DNA from: Siphonodentalium dalli
Lineage: Eukaryota; Mollusca; Scaphopoda; Gadilida; Siphonodentaliidae
Reading direction: 5' to 3'
DNA: 64,000 nucleotides
Assembly (NCBI GenBank): GCA_032622095.1
Contig: CP136062.1
Coordinates: 5,456,001 to 5,520,000 of the forward strand
Positions 44,950-55,063 of the stretch are shown in pieces (the first letter of the stretch is position 1; every line of letters starts with the position of its first letter). The notes below the pieces were generated by a model, which saw only the letters and a program-made list of their open reading frames with translations, did no database searches and had not been told where the DNA came from. Both the position numbers and the translations under genes were made by a program.

Positions 44950-45064
44950 TGTCGACAGGAACAAATTGAATCATCGAGATGTTTCGATGTAAAAAGTAAA
45001 TAATAACGCTTGTCCGATAAAAGTATCAACTTAAAACTTAAGAAAATTAGTGTTCACTAAATAT

Positions 45065-45121
45065 ATGCAAATTAGCAAACACCACAACTGGTGTGTTTTG
45101 CGAATCCGTGGGGTATATAAG
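45065..45121 (+). promoter_or_regulatory. Octamer/TATA module, class I
   Basis: ATGCAAAT at 45065-45072, then TAGCAAACACCACAACTGG, then TATATAAG at 45114-45121: 49 bases from octamer start to TATA start. The octamer is the POU/Oct factor site known from snRNA and histone H2B promoters. Downstream the transcript would enter the GTCGCCC hairpin region. Confidence 0.6.
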
Positions 45122-45629
45122 ATCTATGATTTTTTAGTACGTTGTAGTGATGCGAAGTAGATGAGTTACTGCAGTGTGTGTTTGGAGATATTCTTGCAAT
45201 ATAACATCAGGCGGGCGACAAAAACAATGTCTCCCGGGTCAGCGGGCGACAGTGTGATTTGTCGCCCGGCACGTGACAGCACAAGGGTGGAAAATAGGGA
45301 GGAGGATAACAATATACAGTTATCGCCCGCGATTGAGTGAGACACGGGGATTTGTCGCCCGCTCGAGACCTGGAATGTCACCCGAGGGCCGTCAGGCCCG
45401 AGGGTGACATTCCAGGTCGAGAGCGGCGACAAATCCCCGTGTCTCACGAAAACAAGGGTGATAACTGTTTTGTTATCTGACAATGGAGTACACACGAACC
45501 TCCTTAATAGCAGGCATAAATGCGCGCATATATTATTTAATCCAGTTCGAAAAGTTAATTCTATGTTGGAATCATGGCTATTTAGAAAATAAAACATTCA
45601 TAATCTGGATTAATTAACAGACCCGTCAT

Positions 45630-45839
45630 TTGCGCAGATATTCTCCGGTCAGTTTGCTGGTTGCATTGTGGAAATCGGTTCCCGGAAAGAGGAGTAAAGC
45701 AATTTCGAAGTTGAGTAGCCATGCAGCGAAATGTTCGGTTTCGTTTCAAATGAGCGCGAAGACGCCGACAGACGTGTTAATTTCCAGAATGCTAAAATGT
45801 GGAACTAACACGTTGTATAGTAGTGCAAAAAGAAATTGA
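45630..45839 (+). CDS. Unrecognised 69-codon frame in unit B
   Basis: Open frame without an ATG at its beginning (it opens at TTG), peptide rich in Ser and Lys (SKAISKLSSHAAKCSVSFQM). The second copy at 46741-46929 stops seven codons earlier through a one-base indel. The low rate of change is that of the whole duplicated block, so it gives no sign of selection. Confidence 0.15.
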   Translation: MRRYSPVSLLVALWKSVPGKRSKAISKLSSHAAKCSVSFQMSAKTPTDVLISRMLKCGTNTLYSSAKRN

Positions 45840-46163
45840 CATCTGTCACATATCGTTACGCAACATACGGGTATTCTCTGAAGTCTGATGAATGTATTGA
45901 AGAAAAGAAATAATCAATTGATAAACAGCAAAGAGTGGCCATTTGATCTATAGTACATAAACGTAGTTGTAACGTATGTACATCGTATGTGCAATTGTCT
46001 GCAGCATACCAACTACATAATAAGGTTTATCTATTTGTCCCACGGTCTTTATTATTGATATAAAAAGGTCCAATATGAATATTACACCTTATAACAGATA
46101 TGTGTCTATGATAACACCATTATACATAGCGTGCTTTAATTGCAAATAAAAACACACACAATT

Positions 46164-46221
46164 ATGCAAATTAGCAAACACCACAGTTCGCGGTTGTTAT
46201 GAAACAGTGGGGTTTATAAAA
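46164..46221 (+). promoter_or_regulatory. Octamer/TATA module, class II, copy 1
   Basis: ATGCAAAT 46164-46171, then TAGCAAACACCACAGTTCGC, then TTTATAAAA from 46213: the same 49-base spacing as class I with a different TATA context. About 50 bases after the TATA box CGCG|GTGAGTTC resembles a splice donor. The diverged module at 19262 belongs to this class. Confidence 0.55.
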
Positions 46222-46416
46222 ACAGTGTTTTTCGAAAATATCAGAGAGCTGTCAGAGAATCTCTGCGCGGTGAGTTCTTCGTAGTTCTATGTTTACTGGT
46301 AACAGCTGAGCGGTCAATAACTGAGACAATGTTACCCTCGAGGGTAATATGGTGATTTATCGCCCGCCATGTGACGCACTCTCAGCCAATCAGAAGAGAG
46401 GGAAATGGGATGAAGG

Positions 46417-47530
46417 ATAACAATATACAGTTATCGCCCGCGACTGAGTGAGACACGGGGATTTGTCGCCCGCTCGAGACCTGGAATGTCACCCGAGGGC
46501 CGTAAGGCCCGAGGGTGACATTCCAGGTCGAGAGCGGCGACAAATCCCCGTGTCTCACGAAAACAAGGGTGATAACTGTTTTGTTATCTGACAATGGAGT
46601 ACACACGAACCTCCTTAATAGCAGGCATAAATGAGCGCATATATTATTTAATCCAGTTCGAAAAGTTAATTCTATGTTGGAATCATCGCTATTTAGAAAA
46701 TAAAACATTCATAATCTGGATTAATTAACAGACCCGTCATTTGCGCAGATATTCTCCGGTCAGTTTGCTGGTTGCATTGTGGAAATCGGTTAACGGAAAG
46801 AGGAGTAAAGCAATTTCGAAGTTGAGTAGCCATGCAGCGAACTGTTCGGTTTCGTTTCAAATGAGCGTGAAGACGCCGACAGACGTGTTATTTTCCAGAA
46901 TGCTAAAATGTGGAACTAACACGTTGTAGTAGTGCACAAAGAAATTGACATCTGTCACAGATCGTTACGCAACATACGGGTATTCTCTGAAGTATGATGA
47001 ATGTATTGAAGAAAAGAAATAATCAATTGACAAACAGCAAAGAGTGGCCATTTGATCTATAGTACATAAACGTAGTTGTAACGTATGTACATCATATGTG
47101 CAATTGTCTGCAGCATACCAACTACATAATAAGGTTTATCTATTTGTCCCACGGTCTTTATTATTGATATAAAAAGGTCCAATATGAATATTACACCTTA
47201 TAACAGATATGTGTCTATGATAACACCTTTATACATAGCGTGCTTTAATTGCAAATAAAAAAACACACAATTATGCAAATTAGCAAACACCACAGTTCGC
47301 GGTTGTTATGAAACAGAGGGTTTTATAAAAACAGTGTTTTTCGAAATTATCAGAGAGCTGTCAGATAATCTCTGCGCGGTGAGTTCTTCGTAGTTCTATG
47401 TTTACTGGTAACAGCTGAGCGGTCAATAACTGAGACAATGTTACCCTCGAGGGTAATATGGTGATTTATCGCCCGCCATGTGACGCACTCTCAGCCAATC
47501 AGAAGAGAGGGAAATGGGATGAAGGATAAC
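46417..47530 (+). repeat. Unit B, copy 2
   Basis: Second 1.11-kb unit, again with a central palindrome (H3, 46417-46590, centre near 46502), a class II module (ATGCAAAT 47273-47280, TTTATAAAA from 47322) and the TTACCCTCGAGGGTAA palindrome. It ends at GATAACAATATACAGT, where the sequence switches into inverted unit A through TTGTTATC. Confidence 0.95.
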
Positions 47531-48476
47531 AATATACAGTTGTTATCCTCCTCCCTATTTTCCACCCTTCTGATTGGCCCATGTGCTGTCACGTGCCGGG
47601 CGACAAATCACACTGTCGCCCGCTAACCCGGGAGACATTGTTTTTGTCGCCCGCCTGATGTTATATTGCAAGATAATCTCCAAACACCCACTGCAGTAAC
47701 TCATCTATTTCACATCACTACGACGTACTAAAAAATCATAGATCTTATATACCCCACGGATGCGCAAAACACACCAGTTGTGGTGTTTGCTAATTTGCAT
47801 ATATTTAGTGAACACTAATATTCGAACTTTTAAGTTGATACTTTTATCGGACAAGCGTTATTATTTACTTTTTACATCGAAACAACTCGGTGATTCAATT
47901 TGTTCATGTCGACATTATGATGCAAGATTGAAAGAGAGGATCCTTTGAGGTTGGTTGGTTATAAATGTTCGCTAATAGACAACGTAATGCATACGTTTGT
48001 CGCGAATGAATCGTACTGTACGCTTATCCTCCGCGATGTCTGCAATGTGATCATAGATGTATTTTATGTGAGGATCGCCATGTGCACTGACACATATGGA
48101 AGTACATTACTTAAATTGACAACTTCCCAATAGCTTAATTTCAGGGAAGACCGTTATGAAATGAACATCGCGAGTAAATTGCGCGCACAAGACGACATTG
48201 AATATGCCACATTGCAGAAGACGAGAAAATACCTACATGTATATATGGCTTATTGTTTTACATTGCATGGACCGATATTGACGATTTGACAACCAAAATG
48301 ATCGTAATTAAACGCGGATTATCACACGCTTAACAGCTTGACTCTCGTTTATGGAACAGAAATCCTATGGAACGATAAGTGGTTACTGAAAATATACATA
48401 ATCGCGAAAGAAAGCACCCGTGACTCAGTGCAACATCGTGTGTGTGGATGGCAACACGTTGTCGAGGGAGACATTG
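47530..48476 (-). repeat. Unit A, copy 2 (inverted)
   Basis: Reverse complement of 44325-45305, from TGTTATCCTCCTCCCTATTT to GTTGTCGAGGGAGACATTGA. A class I module is present in reverse: ATTTGCAT 47793-47800 and CTTATATA 47744-47751. Units A1 and A2 therefore form a large inverted repeat enclosing the two unit B copies. Confidence 0.93.
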
Positions 48477-48580
48477 AGATTTGTCACCCTCGAGAACAGA
48501 ATGTCTCCCGAGGAGCGAAGCTCCGAGGGAGACATTCCGTTCTCGAGCGGGTGACAAATCTCAATGTCTCCCGAGAGAAG
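48460..48580. mobile_element. Palindromic element H4 with GCGAAGC apex
   Basis: GAGACATTGAGATTTGTCAC and GTGACAAATCTCAATGTCTC are the outer arms. The apex GGAGC-GAA-GCTCC lies at 48512-48524. It joins inverted unit A2 to direct unit A3. Confidence 0.9.
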
Positions 48581-49540
48581 GGCAACAACTGTTTTGTTAT
48601 CCGATTATACCACAGAATAAAATCCTTGCCATCCACACGCACGATGTTGCACTGAGTCACGAGTGCTTTCTTCCCCGATTATGCATATTGTCAGTAAAAC
48701 TTATCGTCCCATAGCATTTCTGTTCCATAAACGATAGTCAAGCTGTTAAGCGTTTGATAATCCGCGTTTATTTACGATCAATTTGGTGGTTAAATCGTCA
48801 ATATCGGTCCATGCAATGTAAACCAATAAGCCATATAGGTATGTTCTCGTCTTCTGCAATGTGGGATATTCAATGTCGTCTTGTGCGCGCAATTTACTCG
48901 CGATGTTCATTTCATAACGGTCTTCCCCAAAAGCTATTGAGAAGTTGTCAATTTCATTAATGTACATTCATATGTGTCAGTGCTCATGGCGATCCTCACA
49001 TAAAATACTTCTATGATCACATTGCAGACATCGCGGAGGATAAGCGTACAGTACCATTCATTCGCGACAAACGTATGCATTACGTTGTCTACCAGCAAAC
49101 ATTTATAAGCAACCAACCTCAAGGGATCCTCTCTTTCAATCTTGCATCATAATGTCGACATGAACAAATTGATTCACCGAGATGTTTCGATGTAAAAAGT
49201 AAATAAAAACGCTTGTCCGATAAAAATATCAACTTAAAAGTTCGAATATTAGTGTTCACTACATATATGCAAATTACCAAACACCACAACTGGCGTGTAT
49301 TGCGAATCCGTGGGGTATATAAGATCTATGATTTTTAGTACGTATAGTGATGTAAAATAGATGAGTTACTGCAGAGTGTGTTTGGAGATATACTTGCAGT
49401 ATAACATCAGGCGGGCGACAAAAACAATGTCTCCCGGCTCAGCGGGCGACAGTGTGATTTGTCGCCCGGCACGTGACAGGATATGGGCCAATCAGAAGGG
49501 TGGAAAATAGGGAGGAGGATAACAATATACAGTTGTCGCC
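48540..49540 (+). repeat. Unit A, copy 3 (+), with class I module
   Basis: Direct copy of 44325-45305. The module has ATGCAAAT at 49267-49274 and TATATAAG at 49316-49323. The coding-like stretch is at about 49004-49150. The right end has GGCCAATCAGAAGGGTGG, which copy 1 lacks. Confidence 0.94.
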
Positions 49541-49700
49541 CGTTGTCTCGGGAGACATTGAGATTTGTCACCCGCTCGTGAACGGAATGTCTCCCGAGGA
49601 GCGAAGCTCCGAGGGAGACATTCCGTTCTCCTTCGCTCATCGGGAGACATTCCGTTCACGAGCGGGTGACAAATCTCAATGTCTCCCGAGAAGAAGGGCA
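49540..49700. mobile_element. Palindromic element H5 with a duplicated arm
   Basis: A GCGAAGC apex at 49601-49607 is followed by a second partial copy of the arm (GGGAGACATTCCGTTCACGA), so the palindrome has one extra arm segment. The outer arms read CAGTTGTCGCCCGTTGTC on the left and AGAAGGGCAACAACTG on the right. Confidence 0.88.
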
Positions 49701-50370
49701 ACAACTGTTTTGTTATCCGATTATACCACAGAAAATATCCTTGCCATCCACACGCACGATGTTTCACTGACTCACGAGTGCTTTCTTTCCCGATTATGTA
49801 TATTTTCAGTAACTACTTATCACCCCATAGGATTTAATTTCATTAATGTACATTCATATGTGTCAGTGATCATGGCTATCCTCACATAAAATACTTCTAT
49901 GATCACATTGCAGACATCGCGGAGAATATGCGCACAGTACCATTCATTCGCCACAAACGTTTACATTACGTTGTCTACCAGCGAACATTTATAACCAACC
50001 AACCTCAAGGGATCCGCTCTTTCAATCTTGCATCATAATGTCGACATGTACAGATTGAATCTCCGAGATGTTTCGACGTAAAAAGTAAATAATAACGCTT
50101 GTCCGATAAAAAGTATCAACTTAAAAGTTCGAATAAATATTTTCACTAAATATATGCAAATTAGCAAACACCACAACTGGTGTGTTTTGCGAATCCGTGG
50201 GGTATATAAGATCTATGATGTTTTAGTACGTCGTAGTGATGTGAAATAGATGAGTTACTGCATTGTTTGTGTGTGTGTTTGTTTGTTAGGAGATGATATT
50301 CTTGCAATATAACATCAAGCGGGCGACAAAAACAATGTCTCCCGGCTCAGCGGGCGACAGTGTAATTTGT
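49640..50370 (+). repeat. Unit A, copy 4 (+), internally deleted
   Basis: As copy 3 but about 235 bases are missing: CACCCCATAGGATTT at about 49835 runs straight into AATTTCATTAATGTACATTC. The class I module is intact: ATGCAAAT 50154-50161 and TATATAAG 50203-50210. A GTTTGTGTGTGTGTTTGTTT insertion lies near 50265. It breaks off at TGTAATTTGT, where the inverted copy 5 begins. Confidence 0.92.
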
Positions 50371-51262
50371 TACCCTCCTCCTATTTTCCACCCTTCTGAT
50401 TGGCCCATGTCCCGTCACGTGCCGGGCGACAAATCACACAGTCGCCCGCTGAGCCGGGAGACATTGTTTTTGTCGCCCGCCCGATGTTATAATGCAAGAA
50501 TATCTCCAAACACACTGCAGTAACTCATCTATTTTACATCACTATAATGTACTAAAAATCATAGATCTTATATACCCCACGGATTCGCAAAACACACCAG
50601 TTGTGGTGTTTGCTAATTTGCATAAATTTGGTGGACACTAATATTCGAAATTTTAAGTTGATACTTTTATCGGACAAGCGTTATTATGTACTTTTTTCAT
50701 CGAAACATCTCGAAATTATGGTGCAAGATTGAAAGAGTGGATCCCTTCAGGTTGGTTGGTTATAAATGTTTGCTGGTAGACAACGTAATGCATACGTTTG
50801 TCGCGAATGAATGGTACAGTACGCTTATCCATGATATCAGACCTCTCCGCGATGTCTGCAATGTGATCATAGAAGTATTTTGTGTGAGGATCGCCATGAA
50901 CTTGGGAGCACTGACACATATATGAATGTACATTAATGAAATCGACAACTTCCCAATAGCTTTCGGGGATGACCGTTATGAAATGAACATCGCGAGTAAA
51001 TTCCGCGGGCAAGGCGACATTGGATATTAGACATTGCAGAAGGTGATAACATACCTATATGGCTTATTGGTTTACATTGCATGGACCGATATTGACGATT
51101 TAACCACCAAAATGATCGTAAATAAACGCTGATTATCAAACGCTTAACGGCTTGACTATCGTTTATGGAACAGAACGATAAGTAGTTACTGAAAATATAC
51201 ATAATCGGGAAAGAAAAAACTCGTGACTCAGTGCAACCATCGTGCGTGTGTATGGCAAGGAT
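50371..51262 (-). repeat. Unit A, copy 5 (inverted)
   Basis: Reverse-complement copy from TACCCTCCTCCTATTTTCCA to TGGCAAGGATTTTTGTTCAC. The module is reversed: ATTTGCAT 50616-50623 and CTTATATA 50567-50574. Copies 4 and 5 meet tail to tail without a long spacer. Confidence 0.93.
50716..51012 (-). CDS. 98-codon frame in unit A5, longest version of the coding-like stretch
   Basis: The frame contains ALPAEFTRDVHFITVIP, then ESYWEVVDFINVHSYM, HGDPHTKYFYDHIADIAE, DKRTVPFIRDKRMHYVV and a C-terminal HSFNLAP. Other copies carry stops or indels near the VIPESYWE part. An insertion (SDIM) relative to other copies keeps the frame. No ATG start is clear, as the first Met codon of the listed frame is TTG. 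It might be an exon; unrecognised. Confidence 0.3.
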   Translation of the reverse strand: MPAEFTRDVHFITVIPESYWEVVDFINVHSYMCQCSQVHGDPHTKYFYDHIADIAERSDIMDKRTVPFIRDKRMHYVVYQQTFITNQPEGIHSFNLAP

Positions 51263-51269
51263 TTTTGTT

Positions 51270-51307
51270 CACCCACTGACCGACGCGCGAAGCGCGTCCA
51301 GTGGGTG
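51270..51307. other. Perfect 16-bp-stem hairpin with GAA loop
   Basis: CACCCACTG-ACC-GACGCGC-GAA-GCGCGTC-CAGTGGGTG: two perfectly paired segments with a three-base bulge and a GAA loop. It follows immediately after inverted unit A5. Confidence 0.9.
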
Positions 51308-52139
51308 TACTATAATCGTAGGACTCATGCGTTTCTGCTGAACTGAACTAGTGTCTATGCGTTTCTGCTGAGCTTCACTGACGTTTGATCGCAAATTAAA
51401 ATTATAATCATTATTAAAGCACACGTTTGGATAACACCGCCATAAACTGTTTCATATTATGCTGTTGAGCTCATATCGTCAATAAAATTAGAGTTATAAC
51501 TCATTAAACTAAGAATTACTGCTAACGTATTTCTTCCAATTGGGTAACTAGATTCAGGTTGAGCTGGAACTTGAGAAATTTTTAATTTCAACCAATTGAA
51601 ATGCCGCTGGAGTTGGAAAGGGTTAAGGTTGTGGGGCAACGCAAATGACGTCATAGTAAACAAGGCGCCTCAAAATTAGTCAAAAATCGTAAACAGTACA
51701 TGTCTCGCTTCGTCTCGGAATCGTGATTTAAATTCATTCATTTTGACTGTTACTGTGTCCTAAGATATTAAAAACTTGTGGAATGTGCTTAGGAAGGATT
51801 GTTTTGATATCTAATAAGTGGGATTTACTTCCCAAAAAGGTGAGTTTCAGGCCTGCATTTGTTCAAATTGTTGTCAATCTGTATTTAATATCTGATTCTG
51901 ACAGCGCTCGTCTGCAACTGTAATTGGCAGAATTCGCGTGTTTGACTAAACGTTTTCTCCACTCGATTCTCGCAAAATGCACAATAATCGGTCAAATTCT
52001 TTCAATAATTCTATCTAAATACATCTTAGCTATTATTCGGATCAGATCTCCCCGTCGAGAAAGCGATATGTTGACCAAGACGACACTTGAGAAAGTTGTT
52101 TACAATTACATTTTGAGCGCACACTGCCTGCGGCACAGT
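51308..52139. other. Low-copy DNA with a CRE site, no supported gene
   Basis: TGACGTCA at 51646-51653. TGCGTTTCTGCTGA is duplicated at about 51326 and 51358. An 89-codon frame at 51924-52193 opens at TTG, is basic, and is not recognised. Confidence 0.5.
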
Positions 52140-52680
52140 ACACGCTCGATTTTTATCATGAAAACAAATCAATTTCTTCCATCTAAAAGATAATTACGTG
52201 CTGGACCCTGTCATTTTAGGAATATATAAGTATTCCACGCAGACATACCTCAGTCTCAGCTTAAAATTTTGAAAAATAACAGTTTTATCGACATAAATCG
52301 ATTTGAATGGGAAAATCCCGTGTTAAAATTTATCATCGAAAAACAATAATTTCTTCCATCTAAAAAATAACTACGTGCTGTACCCTGTCATTTTAGGAAT
52401 ATATAAGTATTCCACGCAGACACACCAAGTCTCAGCTTAAATTTTTTTTAAATAAGAGTTTTATCGACATAAATCGATTTGAATAGCAAATCCCATGTTA
52501 AAATTTATCATCGAAAAAAATTTCTTCCATCTAAAAAATAATTACGTGCTGTACCCTGTCATTTTAATAATATATTATAATTCCACACAGACACACCAAG
52601 TCTCAGCTTAAAATTTTGAAAAATAAGAATTGTATCAACATAAATCAATTTTAATGGCAGATCCCATGTTAAATAAATTT
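52140..52680 (+). repeat. About 175-bp tandem repeat, three copies
   Basis: ATTTCTTCCATCTAAAA recurs at about 52172, 52349 and 52519. Each copy continues TACGTGCTGTACCCTGTCAT, GGAATATATAAGTATTCCAC, AGTCTCAGCTTAAAATTTT and TTTATCGACATAAATCGATT. GGAATATATAAGTATTCC is a near-palindrome. Confidence 0.93.
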
Positions 52681-52729
52681 TAGGGCCCTGCGATTGTTTT
52701 CTGAGCTGTTCCATATTGGCCACCAGAGT

Positions 52730-53600
52730 CCATATTTGACAGGTTCTACCTGATAATTGTGCGACAGTACAGTCGCGTTACTTTATACGTCAACATTGGT
52801 CATTATCACCCGACAAATTTATTTCGGTCTATCGTATCAACCCCCATGTAGCCTGACTAAGTGTCAACATTGGTCTTTATCGCTCCACTAATTTTTATCG
52901 TCTCATCAGTATGAATTCCATATCCAATTATCCACATATAACCAACCGAACCTCTAATCCCGGTCCAATTTTTTGTTCTCCTCATCGCTATAGTCAAGTA
53001 ACGTAATATTTTATCACGTGATACTTGTACTTATATGTCTATGGTATTACTATAGTATACGGTATACGAATATCAATTGCTATTGCTTTCTATATAATCC
53101 TGGTGCCATCTATAGAGATAGAGATAATTTCAGAACCCCCCCCCCCCAATTTGATATCATTGCCGCTACAGTACAGTCGCGATGCATCACATGGCAACAT
53201 TGATTGATATCGCTCTATAATTTATGTCAGTTCATCGTTCCCCTTTTTCTCCGAGTCTATTTAACCAACCCAACATCTAATCCCGGCCTAAATTATTATT
53301 TTTATTTTCATCGGTATACCGTAGTTGTGTTACATACATATTTTTATCATTTGATTCCAATTTGCATTGTACCACTATAGAAGTCCATAAATGACTATTC
53401 TGGCACTATATAGAGATAATTAAGATTATGACCCCCCCCCCCCATTTTATAGCCTTGTTGCAACAGTAGAGTTGAGATTTATTATATTTACATTGGTCGT
53501 TATCGCTCTACAAATTTATATCGGTTCAACCCTTAGTTCCCTGTATCGCCCACTCCTCCCTCAATTTATTTTTTCATTTGTATTATAGTCTCGTTACGTA
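52730..53600 (+). repeat. About 300-bp tandem repeat with poly-C tract
   Basis: CAACATTGGT-TTATCGCTC and (CT)ACAAATTTAT-TCGGTTCA recur near 52790, 52865, 53193 and 53490. ATAGAGATAATT-AGA-CCCC with a poly-C run occurs at 53136 and 53432, 297 bases apart. Confidence 0.85.
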
Positions 53601-53799
53601 CATATTTTATCTCTTGTAACTTTTGCTACAACATGCCGAGTTCCGCTGCAGACGATACAAAACTGACAACATTTCGAAATGTAAGCAGGCTTCAAACTCA
53701 TCTTATCCAAGAAACTTGTGTATAAGGTGTACTCGCATTTGTTGCGTTAAAAACCAAAGGTCCCAAGTCAAGGTCCAAAATCCCCAACACACTGATGTG

Positions 53800-54108
53800 A
53801 GGTTTATTGATAACTCACATCTACATAACCTAACCAATATAAGGATGTGAGGTGTAATGATAACTCCATCCACATACTGTAATGTCCAAAGTAATTGACC
53901 ACTTAACAACAGCAGAATTATGGGTAATTTTTTTCAGGCTTTTAAATCCTGAAAAATTACCAATAATTCTGCTGTGGTTAAGTGGTCAATTACTTTGGGC
54001 ATTACTGTAACCAATATAAGGATGTGAGGTTTAATGATAACTATATCCACATAATCAATATAAGGGTGTGATGTTTAATGATAACGCCATCCACATAACT
54101 AATAACTA
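53800..54108 (+). repeat. About 48-bp minisatellite interrupted by a MITE
   Basis: ACCAATATAAGGATGTGAGG, TTTAATGATAACT and CATCCACATAA form the unit. Copies lie at about 53800, 53833, 54012 and 54055. The MITE at 53877-54007 splits the array. Confidence 0.88.
53877..54007. mobile_element. 131-bp Tc1/mariner-like MITE
   Basis: Termini are CTGTAATGTCCAAAGTAATT on the left and, on the minus strand, CAGTAATGCCCAAAGTAATT on the right. TA flanks both (53875-53876 and 54008-54009). The arms continue through GACCACTTAAC and CAGCAGAATTAT almost to the centre near 53940. The CAGT terminus plus TA duplication is the Tc1/mariner signature. Confidence 0.92.
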
Positions 54109-55060
54109 TGTGTGAAAATTAAATAAAAAAAATTAAATTCCATGATGGTGTCCAATATAGACTATCTAATTCTGCTCCAAAAACATGTATATTCAATATA
54201 TGGATGTTTATTGGGGGGGACCGATTATTTCAATGATATTTTAATTCACTGGGATCCAAAACCCGACCTACGGGAGCGCGCTTCGCGCACGACTGGATCT
54301 TAAGCATATGTGCATATTTAATAAGCCAACAATTGGAATCCCAACAGAGAAGACTGGCGTAGGTCCCTTGCGCATAGACATCGTTGATGAGATAAGTCTC
54401 ATCGCGACGCTATGTCTGACCGCTGCGGGCATGTCTATTTTCGTACTTAATCTTATTTTATTTGTTATTGATGTGTTTTGTCAGCTACAATTAATTTTGG
54501 CTTGATCTAGAAATTTTCAAATAAATATTGACAGTTCAGTTGCTCAGAATAATGAAGAATGAATTGTAACCTACAAAAGTTTCAAACAAATAAATGTGCG
54601 ATTTCTTCACATTATGTGTAGGTGCAGCGTAGGGGACACGTTTCATTTATATCAGTAAATTAGGACTAACACAGAACGGTCTTTAATGTTAAATTCCAAG
54701 CCGAAAACACAGAATAGAATAACTTTATTTGCCAATCATAGTTGCCCTCCTGCACAGGGAGTGAATTAGTGTGATACACACAGTATACCAACGACAATCA
54801 GTTATGATTTCGATGATTGAGAACTACTACTTCTACAATTGGAAACAATAATACAATGGGACATATATTATATAGACATCACAATTTCAGTGTAATATAT
54901 ACGGAACAATGTACGCTATAATAACATATATATTAAGGAAGCATGCAACAAATTATAAAATAGTTAATATTTGCATCGTGTGTATGCCAAGGTAATGGTT
55001 TTCACTCAAACTGTGCTTGCTTGAGTGTCAGTCAGAATTAGGGACCTAGCAGAAAATAGC
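54109..55060. other. Low-copy DNA with a GCGCGCTTCGCGC hairpin
   Basis: GCGCG-CTT-CGCGC at 54276-54288 has the same GCGAAGC-type apex on the minus strand. GGATC words flank it on both sides (about 54252 and 54295). A 65-codon frame at 54308-54505 is unrecognised. Confidence 0.5.
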
Positions 55061-55063
55061 GAT

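Larger units (their letters stand above)
44325..45305 (+). repeat. Unit A, copy 1 (+)
   Basis: About 980 bases from CTCCCGAGAAGAAGGGCAAC to GGGAGGAGGATAACAATATA. In order it holds a region with TCGTCAATATCGGTCCATGC, a coding-like stretch (44797-44949), the octamer/TATA module (45065-45121), GTCGCCCGG-CACGTGACAG words, and the boundary to unit B. Other copies: 47530-48476 (-), 48540-49540 (+), 49640-50370 (+, deleted) and 50371-51262 (-). Confidence 0.95.
45306..46416 (+). repeat. Unit B, copy 1 (1.11-kb tandem duplication)
   Basis: GATAACAATATACAGTTATC at about 45306 recurs at 46417 (step 1111) and, in part, at 47526 (step 1109). The unit comprises palindrome H2 (45306-45480, centre near 45391 at GGGCCGTCAGGCCC), about 700 bases of other sequence, a class II octamer/TATA module (46164-46221), TTACCCTCGAGGGTAA (46332-46347) and a GTGACGCACTCTCAGCCAAT stretch. 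The two copies differ at only scattered bases. Confidence 0.95.

Noticed and set aside
45166-45597. 143-codon minus-strand frame through palindrome H2
   Set aside because: Half of it is the palindrome itself (both strands read alike) and the remainder has no conserved start; the unit B copy breaks the frame.
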